Below, piece after piece: positions 1 through 8,130 of a DNA stretch of 64,000 nucleotides. The stretch's first letter is position 1. Each line of letters opens with the position of its first letter. The position numbers were made by a program, and so were the translations under genes. The notes beneath the pieces are model-generated. The model was given only the letters and a program-made list of their open reading frames with translations. It made no database searches and had not been told where the DNA came from. Source of the stretch: Butyrivibrio sp. X503 (GTDB lineage Bacteria > Bacillota > Clostridia > Lachnospirales > Lachnospiraceae); NCBI RefSeq assembly GCF_003625475.1, contig NZ_RAIQ01000002.1, positions 248,001-312,000 of the forward strand, given 5' to 3'.

Positions 1-1437
1 GCATATAATATAAGCCTGATGACCTTCTTCCACCTGCTTTTGGATAAATTTATAGGCAGTATCTCTGTAATCCGTGCCTATAACGCAGTTTTTAATCGGC
101 AGTCTTCCCTTCGGAAGCTCATCGATAACAGAAATACTCAGATCTCCGTACAAGATAATTGCAAGAGTTCTGGGAATCGGTGTCGCACTCATTGCAAGAA
201 CATGCACGTTTTCGCCTTTGCCGGCAAGCGATTCTCTTTGTCTTACGCCAAATCTGTGCTGCTCATCGGTAACGACAAGAGCCAGGTTCTTGTAACTGAC
301 CTTTTCCTGAATAAGAGCATTTGTTCCGATGATACAGTTAACGTCACCGTTTGCGATAAGCTCCTGAGCATTTCGCTTATCCTTAGCAGAAAGAGATCCT
401 GTCAAAAGAATCGGTTTAAGTGCTGAAATCTTGTATTTATCTATCATTTTTTTGAAGTTCTCAAAATGCTGCGCCGCAAGTACTTCAGTGGGAGCCATTA
501 TCGCGCCTTGATATCCGTTTGCCGCAGCAGTCAAAAGAGCCATAAACGAAATGATGGTCTTACCGGAGCCAACATCTCCCTGAATAAGCCTGTTCATTAC
601 ATGTTTTCCGGAAAGATCGGATAATATGTCATTCCAAATACTTTTCTGTGCATCGGTCAGATCATAAGGAAGCTGCTCCAACAGTCTTTTTACATCGGAA
701 ACCTCCATCATGGGAAAAGAGTTAAGAACCTCTTTTTGAGACAGTTTTAACAGACGCAGTTTAAGAATGAAGAGTAAAAACTCATCATAAGCAAGCCTTC
801 TTCTGGAATCCTCAAGTTGCTTATCATTCTTTGGAAAATGGATTCCGTATGAAGCCTCGGAATAAGAAACAAGATTAAGCTTATTTATCAACTCTTCCGG
901 AAGGTATTCTTCAAGCTTGCCTGCATTTATAAAGGTCTGCTCAACAGCCTTGGTAACTGCATTATTTGTAAGTCCCTTAACCAACGAATATTTCGGTCTC
1001 ATACTGCCCGATAAAGCGACATATTCCTCTACCTTGTACATTTTTGGCTGATCCATGTAAAAGAAATTACCCTTTTTGCGGGTAATACCTCTGAAAATAT
1101 GCGTTGTTCCGGATTTAAGATTATTAATAAGATAAGGTGCGTTAAAATATGTCATCTTAATCTTGCCGGTCTGATCGGCGGCTTCAAATGAAAGAATTGA
1201 AAGATTACGAACACGTCTTTTTGAAACAGTACCCACGATGGTGAGCTTCATGGCACACATCTGTCCTTCCGAAGCATCGCAAGCATTTATGACATCGCCG
1301 AAATAGTCATAATCTCTCGGAAAATAGGTCAAAAGATCTCCACATGTATAAATACCGCACTTATTAAAAAGCTTGCCTGTCTTGTCGCCGACACCTTTAA
1401 GGTCGGTAATAAGCTCTGATAGTTCTCTTTCTCCCAT
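1..1437 (-). CDS. recG: ATP-dependent DNA helicase RecG (C-terminus cut by window edge)
   Basis: RecG is a superfamily 2 helicase that remodels stalled replication forks and Holliday junctions. The window holds 479 codons from the ATG at 1437; the rest of a family protein of about 680 residues lies off the left edge. The N-terminal wedge region is followed by the Walker A box QGDVGSGKT (Lys near residue 293) and the DEQH box running into RFGVRQR (near residue 391), an arrangement diagnostic of RecG. The frame is open to base 1, so this is an edge truncation and not a broken gene. It lies downstream of fakA on the same strand, separated by a hairpin at 1471-1502; the yloU-fakA-recG order is common in Firmicutes. 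Confidence 0.97.
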   Translation of the reverse strand, partial: MGERELSELITDLKGVGDKTGKLFNKCGIYTCGDLLTYFPRDYDYFGDVINACDASEGQMCAMKLTIVGTVSKRRVRNLSILSFEAADQTGKIKMTYFNAPYLINNLKSGTTHIFRGITRKKGNFFYMDQPKMYKVEEYVALSGSMRPKYSLVKGLTNNAVTKAVEQTFINAGKLEEYLPEELINKLNLVSYSEASYGIHFPKNDKQLEDSRRRLAYDEFLLFILKLRLLKLSQKEVLNSFPMMEVSDVKRLLEQLPYDLTDAQKSIWNDILSDLSGKHVMNRLIQGDVGSGKTIISFMALLTAAANGYQGAIMAPTEVLAAQHFENFKKMIDKYKISALKPILLTGSLSAKDKRNAQELIANGDVNCIIGTNALIQEKVSYKNLALVVTDEQHRFGVRQRESLAGKGENVHVLAMSATPIPRTLAIILYGDLSISVIDELPKGRLPIKNCVIGTDYRDTAYKFIQKQVEEGHQAYIIC

Positions 1438-1470
1438 AACAAAACCTCATCCGCTGATTACTTATTAAAA

Positions 1471-1502
1471 TATAAGCCGGGTAATAACAAACCCGGCTTA
1501 TA
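1471..1502 (-). terminator. Hairpin between fakA and recG
   Basis: A perfect 12-bp stem (1471-1482 with 1491-1502) closes an 8-base loop 25 bases past the fakA stop codon. On the minus strand it is followed by ATTTTAAT, a weak T-tract, so it may be a partial terminator that lowers transcription into recG. Confidence 0.6.
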
Positions 1503-1527
1503 AGAAAATCGATATTTAAATTATACA

Positions 1528-3303
1528 TTATTCTGCTGAAACAATGTAGTAGTAAATAGGCTGACCGCCAAACTGAAGCTCTACATCACATGAAGGGAAT
1601 TTCTCGGATATTCTCTCTCTGAGAGCTTCCGCATCCTTTTCGTCAACTTCATCACCGTAATATACACTGATAAGCTCAAGATCGTCGCTCATCATCTTAT
1701 CAAGCATATCGAATGTAACATCGGCTATCTCTCCACCGACAGCAAGAATACCGGAATCACCGATACCCATGTAGTCACCTTGCTTGATCTGTACATCATC
1801 TATAACCGTATCTCTTACGGCATAAGTAACTTCACCTGTATTAACCGTTCCAAGCGCCTCTGTCATAGCAGCAACATTGTCTTCAACAGGAGTATCGGGC
1901 ACATAGTTGATGATCGCTGTGATACCCTGAGGTACGGTCTTTGAAGGAACTACAACAATCTTCTTCTCGGAATCATTGTCTTCCGACATGATCGCTGCCT
2001 GATTTGCTGCAAGAATAATATTCTTATTATTAGGAAGTACTATAACGGTATCGGCATTAACCTTATCAACAGCATCGAGAATATCTGCAGTTGAAGGGTT
2101 CATTGTCTGACCGCCCTCTATAACATAATCAACACCGAGTCCTCTGAAGATATCGGCAAGTCCGGAGCCTGCACATACGGTTACAAAACCGACATCCTTG
2201 TGAGGCATTTCAGGTTCAGCAGCCTTGGGCGCTTCAGTCTCAACTTTCTTTCCGATCGGAATATCATCACCGGGAAGATATGTTGGTGTAAGCTCTGCAG
2301 CTCCGTTAATCTCTGTCTCTATCTCTGCCCATGATCCGTCGTTGTTCTCATGGAAAAGCTTTTCTCTGTGCTCCATTCTCATGTTATCGATCTTCATATT
2401 GGAAAGTTGACCGTACATGAGAGCTCTCTGGATTGCAAGTCCGGGATCGTTGGAATGAACGTGCACTTTACAGATCTCATCATCTGCAACCATAACGATC
2501 GAATCTCCGATTGACTCAAGGAAATTCTTGAAATCAATTTCCTGCTTAATATTAAGAGGCTTTGAAAGAAGAACAATAAACTCAGTACAATAACCGAATT
2601 TGATATCCTCTTCCTTGGGTTCTCCCATCGTCTTGGCTCCGGGAGTAACCTGCTCTTCTGTAATGGTAAGATCGATCTCTTTACCGAGATATCCGTCAAG
2701 AGCGCCCTTAAGAACCTGTACAAGACCCTGTCCGCCGGAATCCACAACGCCTGCCTGCTTAAGAACAGGAAGCATATCGGGAGTCTTGGCAAGAACTTCA
2801 TCTGCATATTTAATAACTTCACTGCAGAAGAACTCGATATCTTCGGTTCCTTCTACAGCAAGCTCATGTGCTTTCTCACTTGCACCCTTGGCAACGGTAA
2901 GAATTGTACCTTCCTTGGGCTTCATAACAGCCTTGTAAGCCGTCTCTACGGCTTTATCAAAAGCTTCGGCAAGAATACTTACATTAACTTCGTCGTGTTC
3001 TTTTACAACCTTTGTGAAACCTCTAAGCAGCTGAGAAAGGATAACTCCGGAGTTACCTCTCGCTCCACGAAGAGATCCTGAAGAAATCGCTTTGCATATT
3101 GCAGACATATCTGCGTTGTCACCAAGAGATCCAACCTCTTTGGCTGCTGACATGATGGTCATTGTCATGTTTGTACCGGTATCGCCGTCGGGAACGGGGA
3201 AAACATTAAGTTCGTTGATCCATTCCTTCTTAGCTTCGAGATTCTTAGCTCCGGTCAAAAACATTTTTGACAACATCTTAGCGTCAATTACATTATTACT
3301 CAA
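1528..3303 (-). CDS. fakA: Fatty acid kinase FakA-like protein (DhaL/DAK2 domain)
   Basis: FakA phosphorylates fatty acids bound to FakB carriers, feeding exogenous fatty acids into phospholipid synthesis; the older name is YloV. The 591-residue product begins with a DhaL-type ATP-binding domain: the metal-binding motif FPVPDGDTGTNM lies at residues 35-46 and the nucleotide loop GARGNSG at 80-86. The second half matches the long YloV-type C-terminus. The start codon is TTG at 3303, chosen because AGGAGG sits 9 bases upstream. It follows the Asp23/YloU gene on the same strand, as in Bacillus and its relatives. No FakB (DegV) gene is in the window, so substrate carriers would be encoded elsewhere. 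The family call is firm; the kinase role is inferred from homologues. Confidence 0.93.
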   Translation of the reverse strand: MSNNVIDAKMLSKMFLTGAKNLEAKKEWINELNVFPVPDGDTGTNMTMTIMSAAKEVGSLGDNADMSAICKAISSGSLRGARGNSGVILSQLLRGFTKVVKEHDEVNVSILAEAFDKAVETAYKAVMKPKEGTILTVAKGASEKAHELAVEGTEDIEFFCSEVIKYADEVLAKTPDMLPVLKQAGVVDSGGQGLVQVLKGALDGYLGKEIDLTITEEQVTPGAKTMGEPKEEDIKFGYCTEFIVLLSKPLNIKQEIDFKNFLESIGDSIVMVADDEICKVHVHSNDPGLAIQRALMYGQLSNMKIDNMRMEHREKLFHENNDGSWAEIETEINGAAELTPTYLPGDDIPIGKKVETEAPKAAEPEMPHKDVGFVTVCAGSGLADIFRGLGVDYVIEGGQTMNPSTADILDAVDKVNADTVIVLPNNKNIILAANQAAIMSEDNDSEKKIVVVPSKTVPQGITAIINYVPDTPVEDNVAAMTEALGTVNTGEVTYAVRDTVIDDVQIKQGDYMGIGDSGILAVGGEIADVTFDMLDKMMSDDLELISVYYGDEVDEKDAEALRERISEKFPSCDVELQFGGQPIYYYIVSAE

Positions 3304-3338
3304 AACAAAAATCCTCCTAGAACTTGCAGTCGATAGAA

Positions 3339-3701
3339 TTAATCAATTACGCGGACGCCCTCGATATAGATGTTAATCTTCTCGATCTCAAGTCCAGTAA
3401 ATTCTTCTACTTTATATTTAACATTGTCTATAAGGTTATCAGACACTGCCGAAATACTAACACCATAAGCAACAATGACATGAAAGTCAAGTATAAGCTT
3501 ATTATTGGAATCAAGAGATACGTTAATACCTCTTGTCATCGAATCAATCTTCAAAAGGCTGACAAGTCCGTCCTTAACATTGACATTGGCCATACCAACG
3601 ATGCCAAAGCATTCCATTGCAACAGCACCTGCGTACTGAGCGATTACTTCATTATCGATTGATATACTACCCATGTGAGTGTTCATAGAAGAAGCCTTCA
3701 T
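3339..3701 (-). CDS. yloU: Asp23/Gls24 family protein (YloU)
   Basis: This 120-residue protein belongs to the Asp23/YloU family of envelope-associated alkaline-shock proteins. It shows the family pattern of a short N-terminal strand (ISIDNEVIAQYAG), the central GIVGMA segment and the C-terminal NIYIEGVRV. Starting at 3701 places AAGGAGGAAT 6-9 bases upstream; the frame stays open further upstream but has no other ribosome binding site. It directly precedes fakA, the usual partner in this family. A TATAAT-like -10 element at 3758-3763 could serve it, divergent from rpmB. The biochemical function of the family is not settled. Confidence 0.9.
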   Translation of the reverse strand: MKASSMNTHMGSISIDNEVIAQYAGAVAMECFGIVGMANVNVKDGLVSLLKIDSMTRGINVSLDSNNKLILDFHVIVAYGVSISAVSDNLIDNVKYKVEEFTGLEIEKINIYIEGVRVID

Positions 3702-3808
3702 ATTATTCCTCCTTAATGCGATAGCCCATAGGACCACCGTTTTCGCATACATATAGTATTATAATAGCAGTTCTCTAAAAAATAAACTACAAATTTTGCA
3801 TATTTTGC

Positions 3809-3837
3809 TTGCATTCCTTATATGTTTCTGCTAATAT
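3809..3837 (+). promoter_or_regulatory. Promoter of rpmB
   Basis: A TTGCAT -35 (3809-3814) and TAATAT -10 (3832-3837) are separated by exactly 17 bases. The -10 is preceded by TGC, an extended -10 feature. The start would be near 3844, leaving a leader of about 67 bases. The same two hexamers and spacing recur upstream of rpsB. Confidence 0.7.
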
Positions 3838-3910
3838 ATCAATGTTGCGAACAACGCAGCACAATTATGCTATTGATATTGATTACATGGCTTATAAGGA
3901 GGTGTCAAAA

Positions 3911-4096
3911 TTGGCTAAATGTGATATTTGTGGCAAGGGCGTTCATTTCGGTAACAACGTAAGCCATTCTCATAGAAGATCTAACAGAGTTTGGAAGTCT
4001 AACGTTCAGCACGTTGCTGTTAAGGTTAACGGTGGCACTAAGAGAATGCACGTTTGTGCAGCTTGCCTTAGATCAAACAAAGTTGAGAGAGCTTAA
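3911..4096 (+). CDS. rpmB: 50S ribosomal protein L28, zinc-binding form
   Basis: L28 is a small protein of the large ribosomal subunit. The 61-residue product has the L28 core (KCDICGKG, HSHRRSNR, TKRMHVCAACLRS) with two CxxC pairs, C4/C7 and C49/C52, which marks the zinc-ribbon form. Translation starts at TTG 3911, set by AAGGAGGTG 7 bases upstream; a longer in-frame reading upstream does not resemble L28. It is monocistronic, with its own promoter at 3809-3837 and a strong terminator at 4117-4158. Confidence 0.97.
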   Translation: MAKCDICGKGVHFGNNVSHSHRRSNRVWKSNVQHVAVKVNGGTKRMHVCAACLRSNKVERA

Positions 4097-4116
4097 TCTC
4101 TTATAAACATGAATTA

Positions 4117-4158
4117 AAGAGCTGTGAATGAGAAATCATTTCACAGCTCTTCTTTTTT
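4117..4158. terminator. Bidirectional terminator between rpmB and the beta-xylosidase gene
   Basis: A perfect 12-bp stem, AAGAGCTGTGAA (4117-4128) with its complement at 4140-4151, is followed by CTTTTTTG on the plus strand and by TTTAATT on the minus strand. It can stop rpmB transcripts and those of the sugar operon ending at 4196. Confidence 0.9.
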
Positions 4159-4195
4159 GTCCTTATTTAATGATATAGAAGTTATTCCATCTTAC

Positions 4196-6208
4196 TTATT
4201 CAATGGAAAGTTTTCCGTAGATTTTTTTGTCTGCATCCTCTGCTGCTGCAAAAGGTCCGGGAATTATCGTCGTTCCGCGATGACCTCCGAGATAATCATT
4301 ATCAAAAGTGATCGGTGTTCCGTCGGTGTTCTCAAACTTCTGAGAAGGCTCAAATGCTTCACCGAGTGTTTCTGTGGAGATCATATCAACCTCAAAGCCT
4401 TTCATGACATCATAAATATTGGTATCAATGAAATAGCTTCCGTCTTTTTCGACAACATCTACATAAACCTTACCGGAATTATCTGTAAATGCATTTTTTT
4501 CTTTCTTAAATCCGGTCGCGCCCTCAAAATAAGCATTTCCGTCAATCCAGACAGGTAAGTGCGCAAAATGAGAATCTTCGTGTTTTCTCATATTGGGATA
4601 TTCTTCTTCCAAGTCAAATTGCGGGATCCACTCTTCGTAAGTCGGATACTCATCAAAGCAATATGTTCCGACCTTTCTGTTCTCTGTATACTTATCCTCC
4701 GGTCTTGAATCATTTAATAAAACAAGCTCTTTATCCGACCACTTCTGAATAAATATATTGTTATAGATTCGATCATCACCGTGAAGAATGGTCATAAAGC
4801 CCATAACCTCAGTTCTGTGAGGCATATGATAAGGCGTATATCTCCAGCTTGTTCCGTCACCAACAAAGGTAAATGAACCCGCGCAAAGATTATGAACCAT
4901 AGCAACTCCTTGAGTGGCTATACGGAGCGAAACATCTGACAAAAGAATGTTATTGTCAATAAGCGTAGGTCCGTGGCTTACTTCAACAAAGATATCCTGA
5001 CATGTCATACCACCCTCAAGCTGCTTGGCAAATTCAGGTCTCTGATTATCATGCAAAAGATTCTGAGTAATTCTTGTGCCTTGTGCTTCCCAGTCACACC
5101 ATATTCCCATCGTGCAATGATGTATATGGTTTCTGCGCATTATTACATCGATCGCGGCATGCATCTTAATACCGGCAATCTCGGCACCGCCAAGCTCCAT
5201 CATATTATTAATGTGATGAATATGATTATCTTCAATAATACTGAAGACACCGCCCATACGACCGATGATACCGCCCTGCTCGCAGTGATGAATATTGTTT
5301 CTTCGTATGATATGTCCGCCTATCTTACCCTTGATCCATCCGTAATATTGACCGCGGCAAACAGAATCTCTCTCCATCTGAGTAGGGCTCTTAACATGCT
5401 TGGTTGTATAGAAATTGGAATTTTGAGGATCGTAATAACGTCCGACACATATTCCGGCACATTTGCTTCCCCAGATATCGCAATCTTCTATTATCCATCC
5501 CCGACTCCAATGAGGACTGATCATTCCATCCTGGTAAGCTGCGGGAGGAGCCCAGGTTGTCGCAGCTTTATTGATATTAAAACCGCTGACGGTTATATAT
5601 CCTATTCTTTCTTTGCTTGGCATAAAACATTCACGTCTTACCGTGATCTCAACATTTTCTTTATTGGGATCTGCTCCGCCGAAATTAGCATAGAAAATAG
5701 TTTCATCGGTATTGGCGTCCTGCTCTGCATACCATTTCCTCTTAGAATTCTCGGGATCCCACGAACATTCATATACCTTGCCTTCAAGGCAATCATCTAT
5801 GCTATGCACTTCGTAGAGAGCTTCGTCATTGAGCCATACACAACCTGTATGCTTACTTGGTGTAGCAAAATACCAATCACCGTAAACAAGCGTTGTATAA
5901 GGATTATACTCACCGAATATACTGTTTTTAACCTTTGAAACCCATACATCACCTTTAAACTTACCCCAATCGGTAAGCTTTTCGGCACCGGTTATGATTG
6001 CACCAAGAGGTTTTTCACTTTTATAAACTATACGCTCCTCTTCTGTTCCGGCGTTTATAGGATTTACATACTCTCTGTAGGTTCCGGGTGCAACCAATAC
6101 CTCATCACCGGGCTTTGCTATCTTAGCCGCTTCGTTTATTTTTCTGAAAGGCAGATTCTTGCTACCGTTCCCGTCATGCTGTGCATTTACATCTACATAA
6201 ATTATCAT
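4196..6208 (-). CDS. GH120 family beta-xylosidase (right-handed beta-helix)
   Basis: Glycoside hydrolase family 120 enzymes release xylose from xylo-oligosaccharides with retention of configuration. The 670-residue product has no signal peptide, so it should act in the cytoplasm on imported oligomers. From memory it follows the Thermoanaerobacterium XylC sequence along its length: the opening DG(N)GS...P, FGEYNPY near 98-104, ANFGGADPN at 174-182, TTWAPPAA at 217-224, HAAIDV at 350-355, CDWEAQGTR at 371-379 and DIFVEVSHGP at 405-414. The residues corresponding to the reported XylC nucleophile (Asp) and acid/base (Glu) are D372 and E409. It is the last gene of a binding-protein ABC operon, 17 bases after the second permease, with GAGGGGA before the ATG at 6208. 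General annotation would call it only a parallel beta-helix protein. Confidence 0.88.
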   Translation of the reverse strand: MIIYVDVNAQHDGNGSKNLPFRKINEAAKIAKPGDEVLVAPGTYREYVNPINAGTEEERIVYKSEKPLGAIITGAEKLTDWGKFKGDVWVSKVKNSIFGEYNPYTTLVYGDWYFATPSKHTGCVWLNDEALYEVHSIDDCLEGKVYECSWDPENSKRKWYAEQDANTDETIFYANFGGADPNKENVEITVRRECFMPSKERIGYITVSGFNINKAATTWAPPAAYQDGMISPHWSRGWIIEDCDIWGSKCAGICVGRYYDPQNSNFYTTKHVKSPTQMERDSVCRGQYYGWIKGKIGGHIIRRNNIHHCEQGGIIGRMGGVFSIIEDNHIHHINNMMELGGAEIAGIKMHAAIDVIMRRNHIHHCTMGIWCDWEAQGTRITQNLLHDNQRPEFAKQLEGGMTCQDIFVEVSHGPTLIDNNILLSDVSLRIATQGVAMVHNLCAGSFTFVGDGTSWRYTPYHMPHRTEVMGFMTILHGDDRIYNNIFIQKWSDKELVLLNDSRPEDKYTENRKVGTYCFDEYPTYEEWIPQFDLEEEYPNMRKHEDSHFAHLPVWIDGNAYFEGATGFKKEKNAFTDNSGKVYVDVVEKDGSYFIDTNIYDVMKGFEVDMISTETLGEAFEPSQKFENTDGTPITFDNDYLGGHRGTTIIPGPFAAAEDADKKIYGKLSIE

Positions 6209-6225
6209 ATAAGTCCCCTCTTTAT

Positions 6226-7095
6226 TTAACCTTTAACAGCTCCTGCCATCATACCTTTAACAAGTTTATCCTGGAATATGATAAACAATGTTATCATAGG
6301 AAGAACCGAAAGTGTAAGAACTGCCAGAATAATTGGAATATCAAGCGAGTGCTCACCTTTGAACTGTCCGAGCGCAAGAGGTAATGTCTTTCTTGCCGGA
6401 GTAATGATCAAAGTGTTTGCAAAAGCGAATTCATTCCACATTGATACGCCGTTATAAATAGCAAGTGTTGATAATCCCGATTTAGATAAAGGAAGTATCA
6501 TCTTAAAGAAATTTTGATAGCGATTGCAGCCGTCGATTTCAGCAGATTCCTCTATCTCCTTGGGAATAGTCTTCATAAATGCAGTAAGTATAAATACCGA
6601 CATGGGAAGCGCAAATGCTACATATGGTCCGATAAGTGACCAAAGTGAGTCATAGAGCCCGAATGTCTGAGTAAGTTTGAAAATAGGTATCAAAGTTACG
6701 TGCATCGGAACAGACATCATTGCAACTATAAGCGCATATATATACGGATTTAATTTAAACTTCATTCTCGAAAGCGGATATGCGGCAAATGATGATATTG
6801 CAAGCATAAGAACCAGAGATACTGCCACTACTATCACTGAGTTAAAGAAATAGCTGAAGAAACCGTGAGTTACAACATCTACGTAGTTCTTGAAATACCA
6901 TGGATCCGGAAGGTGGAATACACCTTGCTGAAGCATATCAAACTGCTTACGGAAGGAATTTATTATCATAAAGAAGAAAGGAGTAAGCGTAAGGGTAACC
7001 TGAACGCACGCAAATAAAATTGCAATTGTCCATGCAATCTTTGATTTTATCTTGGCCTTACGAAAATCCGAATCATCCAAATAGCCTTTTTCCAT
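6226..7095 (-). CDS. Carbohydrate ABC transporter permease, MalG type
   Basis: One of two membrane subunits of a CUT1-type sugar importer. The 289-residue protein has six predicted membrane segments and the EAA loop EEIEESAEIDGCNRYQNFFK-like signature followed by ILPLSKSGL, which contacts the ATPase. The ATG at 7095 is preferred over a TTG two codons upstream because AAGGAGG lies 10 bases before it; the upstream permease stops at 7098, so the two are translationally coupled. It sits with a second permease, a binding protein and a beta-xylosidase, implying xylo-oligosaccharide transport. No ATPase gene is present, so a shared MsmX-type ATPase encoded elsewhere is likely. Confidence 0.93.
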   Translation of the reverse strand: MEKGYLDDSDFRKAKIKSKIAWTIAILFACVQVTLTLTPFFFMIINSFRKQFDMLQQGVFHLPDPWYFKNYVDVVTHGFFSYFFNSVIVVAVSLVLMLAISSFAAYPLSRMKFKLNPYIYALIVAMMSVPMHVTLIPIFKLTQTFGLYDSLWSLIGPYVAFALPMSVFILTAFMKTIPKEIEESAEIDGCNRYQNFFKMILPLSKSGLSTLAIYNGVSMWNEFAFANTLIITPARKTLPLALGQFKGEHSLDIPIILAVLTLSVLPMITLFIIFQDKLVKGMMAGAVKG

Positions 7096-7097
7096 AA

Positions 7098-8009
7098 TCA
7101 ATACTCCTCCTTAACCTTAAATACCTTATTGAATAACAGTGCAATGGCGGTTATAAGCAAGAACATTCCCGCTGCAACCGTTGAACCATAACCCATGTTG
7201 AACTGCTGGAACGAAAGCTTATACATATAAGTAGCCATAAGTTCTGTTGAACCCGCAGGTCCGCCCTGTGTCATGTTCCAGATCATATCAAAGTACTTAA
7301 GTGAACCTATAAGTGACATCGTGCATGCTGTCTTGAAGATAGGTCCCAAAAGAGGAATTGCGATATGTTTAATATACTGCCATCTTGTCGCACCATCGAT
7401 AATGGCAGCTTCATAGATTGATGTGTCGATATTGCCGTAACCGGCTATAAAGTAAACCATATAGAAGGGAGTGAACTGCCAAGCCATAACACCTATGATC
7501 GTATATAAGGCATTGGGAGCCGTTCCCAAAAGATCTATGGTTGTTTTTTTACCTTGAATAATGCTTGCAAGCGAAGAAACAATACCTCCGTTGGTTGCAA
7601 GTGCATATACAAAAAGGAATGCGATAGCTACAGAACTCATAAGATACGGCAAAAACCATATGATCTTAAAAATATTGAATTTCTTGCCTCCCGCATCCAA
7701 AAAAGTAGCAAGAAGCATACCTAAAGGAATTTGTAAAAGAATGGAAAATACCATAACAATGAGATTGTGCCGGAAAGATTTCCAGAACATTTCATCTTTG
7801 ATAAGTGCTTTCCAGTTGTCTAATCCGATAAATACTCTATCCGCAGAAATACCATTCCATCTGTTTCCGCTGATCGCAAAAGTATCGATTACAGGATAGA
7901 TTATAAAAATCGCTATAAGCAAAAGCGCCGGTATCAGAAACACCGTTGCCGCTCTGGCTGTACTTCTCGCCTTAGCCTGAGCAAGGCTGACATTCTTCTC
8001 TTTTTTCAC
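7098..8009 (-). CDS. Carbohydrate ABC transporter permease, MalF/UgpA type
   Basis: The partner membrane subunit of the CUT1 sugar importer. The 303-residue protein has an N-terminal cytoplasmic stretch, about six membrane helices, and the EAA loop YEAAIIDGATRWQYIKHIAIP that couples to the ATPase. The start is GTG at 8009, supported by GGAAGGAGATAAC immediately upstream. It follows the binding-protein gene after a 120-base gap that contains a strong stem-loop at 8042-8081, and its stop codon lies 3 bases before the next permease start. Substrate is inferred from the GH120 neighbour, not from this sequence. Confidence 0.93.
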   Translation of the reverse strand: MKKEKNVSLAQAKARSTARAATVFLIPALLLIAIFIIYPVIDTFAISGNRWNGISADRVFIGLDNWKALIKDEMFWKSFRHNLIVMVFSILLQIPLGMLLATFLDAGGKKFNIFKIIWFLPYLMSSVAIAFLFVYALATNGGIVSSLASIIQGKKTTIDLLGTAPNALYTIIGVMAWQFTPFYMVYFIAGYGNIDTSIYEAAIIDGATRWQYIKHIAIPLLGPIFKTACTMSLIGSLKYFDMIWNMTQGGPAGSTELMATYMYKLSFQQFNMGYGSTVAAGMFLLITAIALLFNKVFKVKEEY

Positions 8010-8041
8010 GTTATCTCCTTCCCGCCGCGTTCATTTAGTTA

Positions 8042-8081
8042 AAAGCTGCCTACAGGAATATTTATCCCTGCGGGCAGCTTT
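8042..8081 (-). other. Intercistronic stem-loop after the binding-protein gene
   Basis: AAAGCTGCC (8042-8050) pairs with GGCAGCTTT (8073-8081), and an inner CAGG/CCTG adds to the stem. No T-tract follows on the minus strand, so this looks less like a full terminator and more like an mRNA-stabilising or attenuating element that keeps the binding protein in excess over the permeases. Confidence 0.65.
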
Positions 8082-8130
8082 ATTATCACTTTAGCCGCAG
8101 CGTATACTATCGTATACTCTTATAGCTTAA

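Noticed and set aside
1..1437. Truncated or pseudogene recG
   Set aside because: The reading frame is intact up to the first base of the window; only the window edge cuts it.
3836..3879. ATATCAAT/ATTGATAT inverted repeat over the rpmB leader as a riboswitch or leader stem
   Set aside because: The left arm lies upstream of the expected transcription start at about 3844, so it would not be in the RNA; the remaining hairpins are very short.
4973..5938. Long plus-strand open frame (321 codons) opposite the GH120 gene
   Set aside because: Its product has no recognisable domain or ribosome binding site, and the minus strand carries a full-length conserved enzyme. It is an antisense shadow.
4196..6208. 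Pectate lyase or generic surface beta-helix protein as the identity of the 670-residue product
   Set aside because: No signal peptide or pectinase calcium motif is seen, while GH120 landmarks and both catalytic positions are kept throughout.
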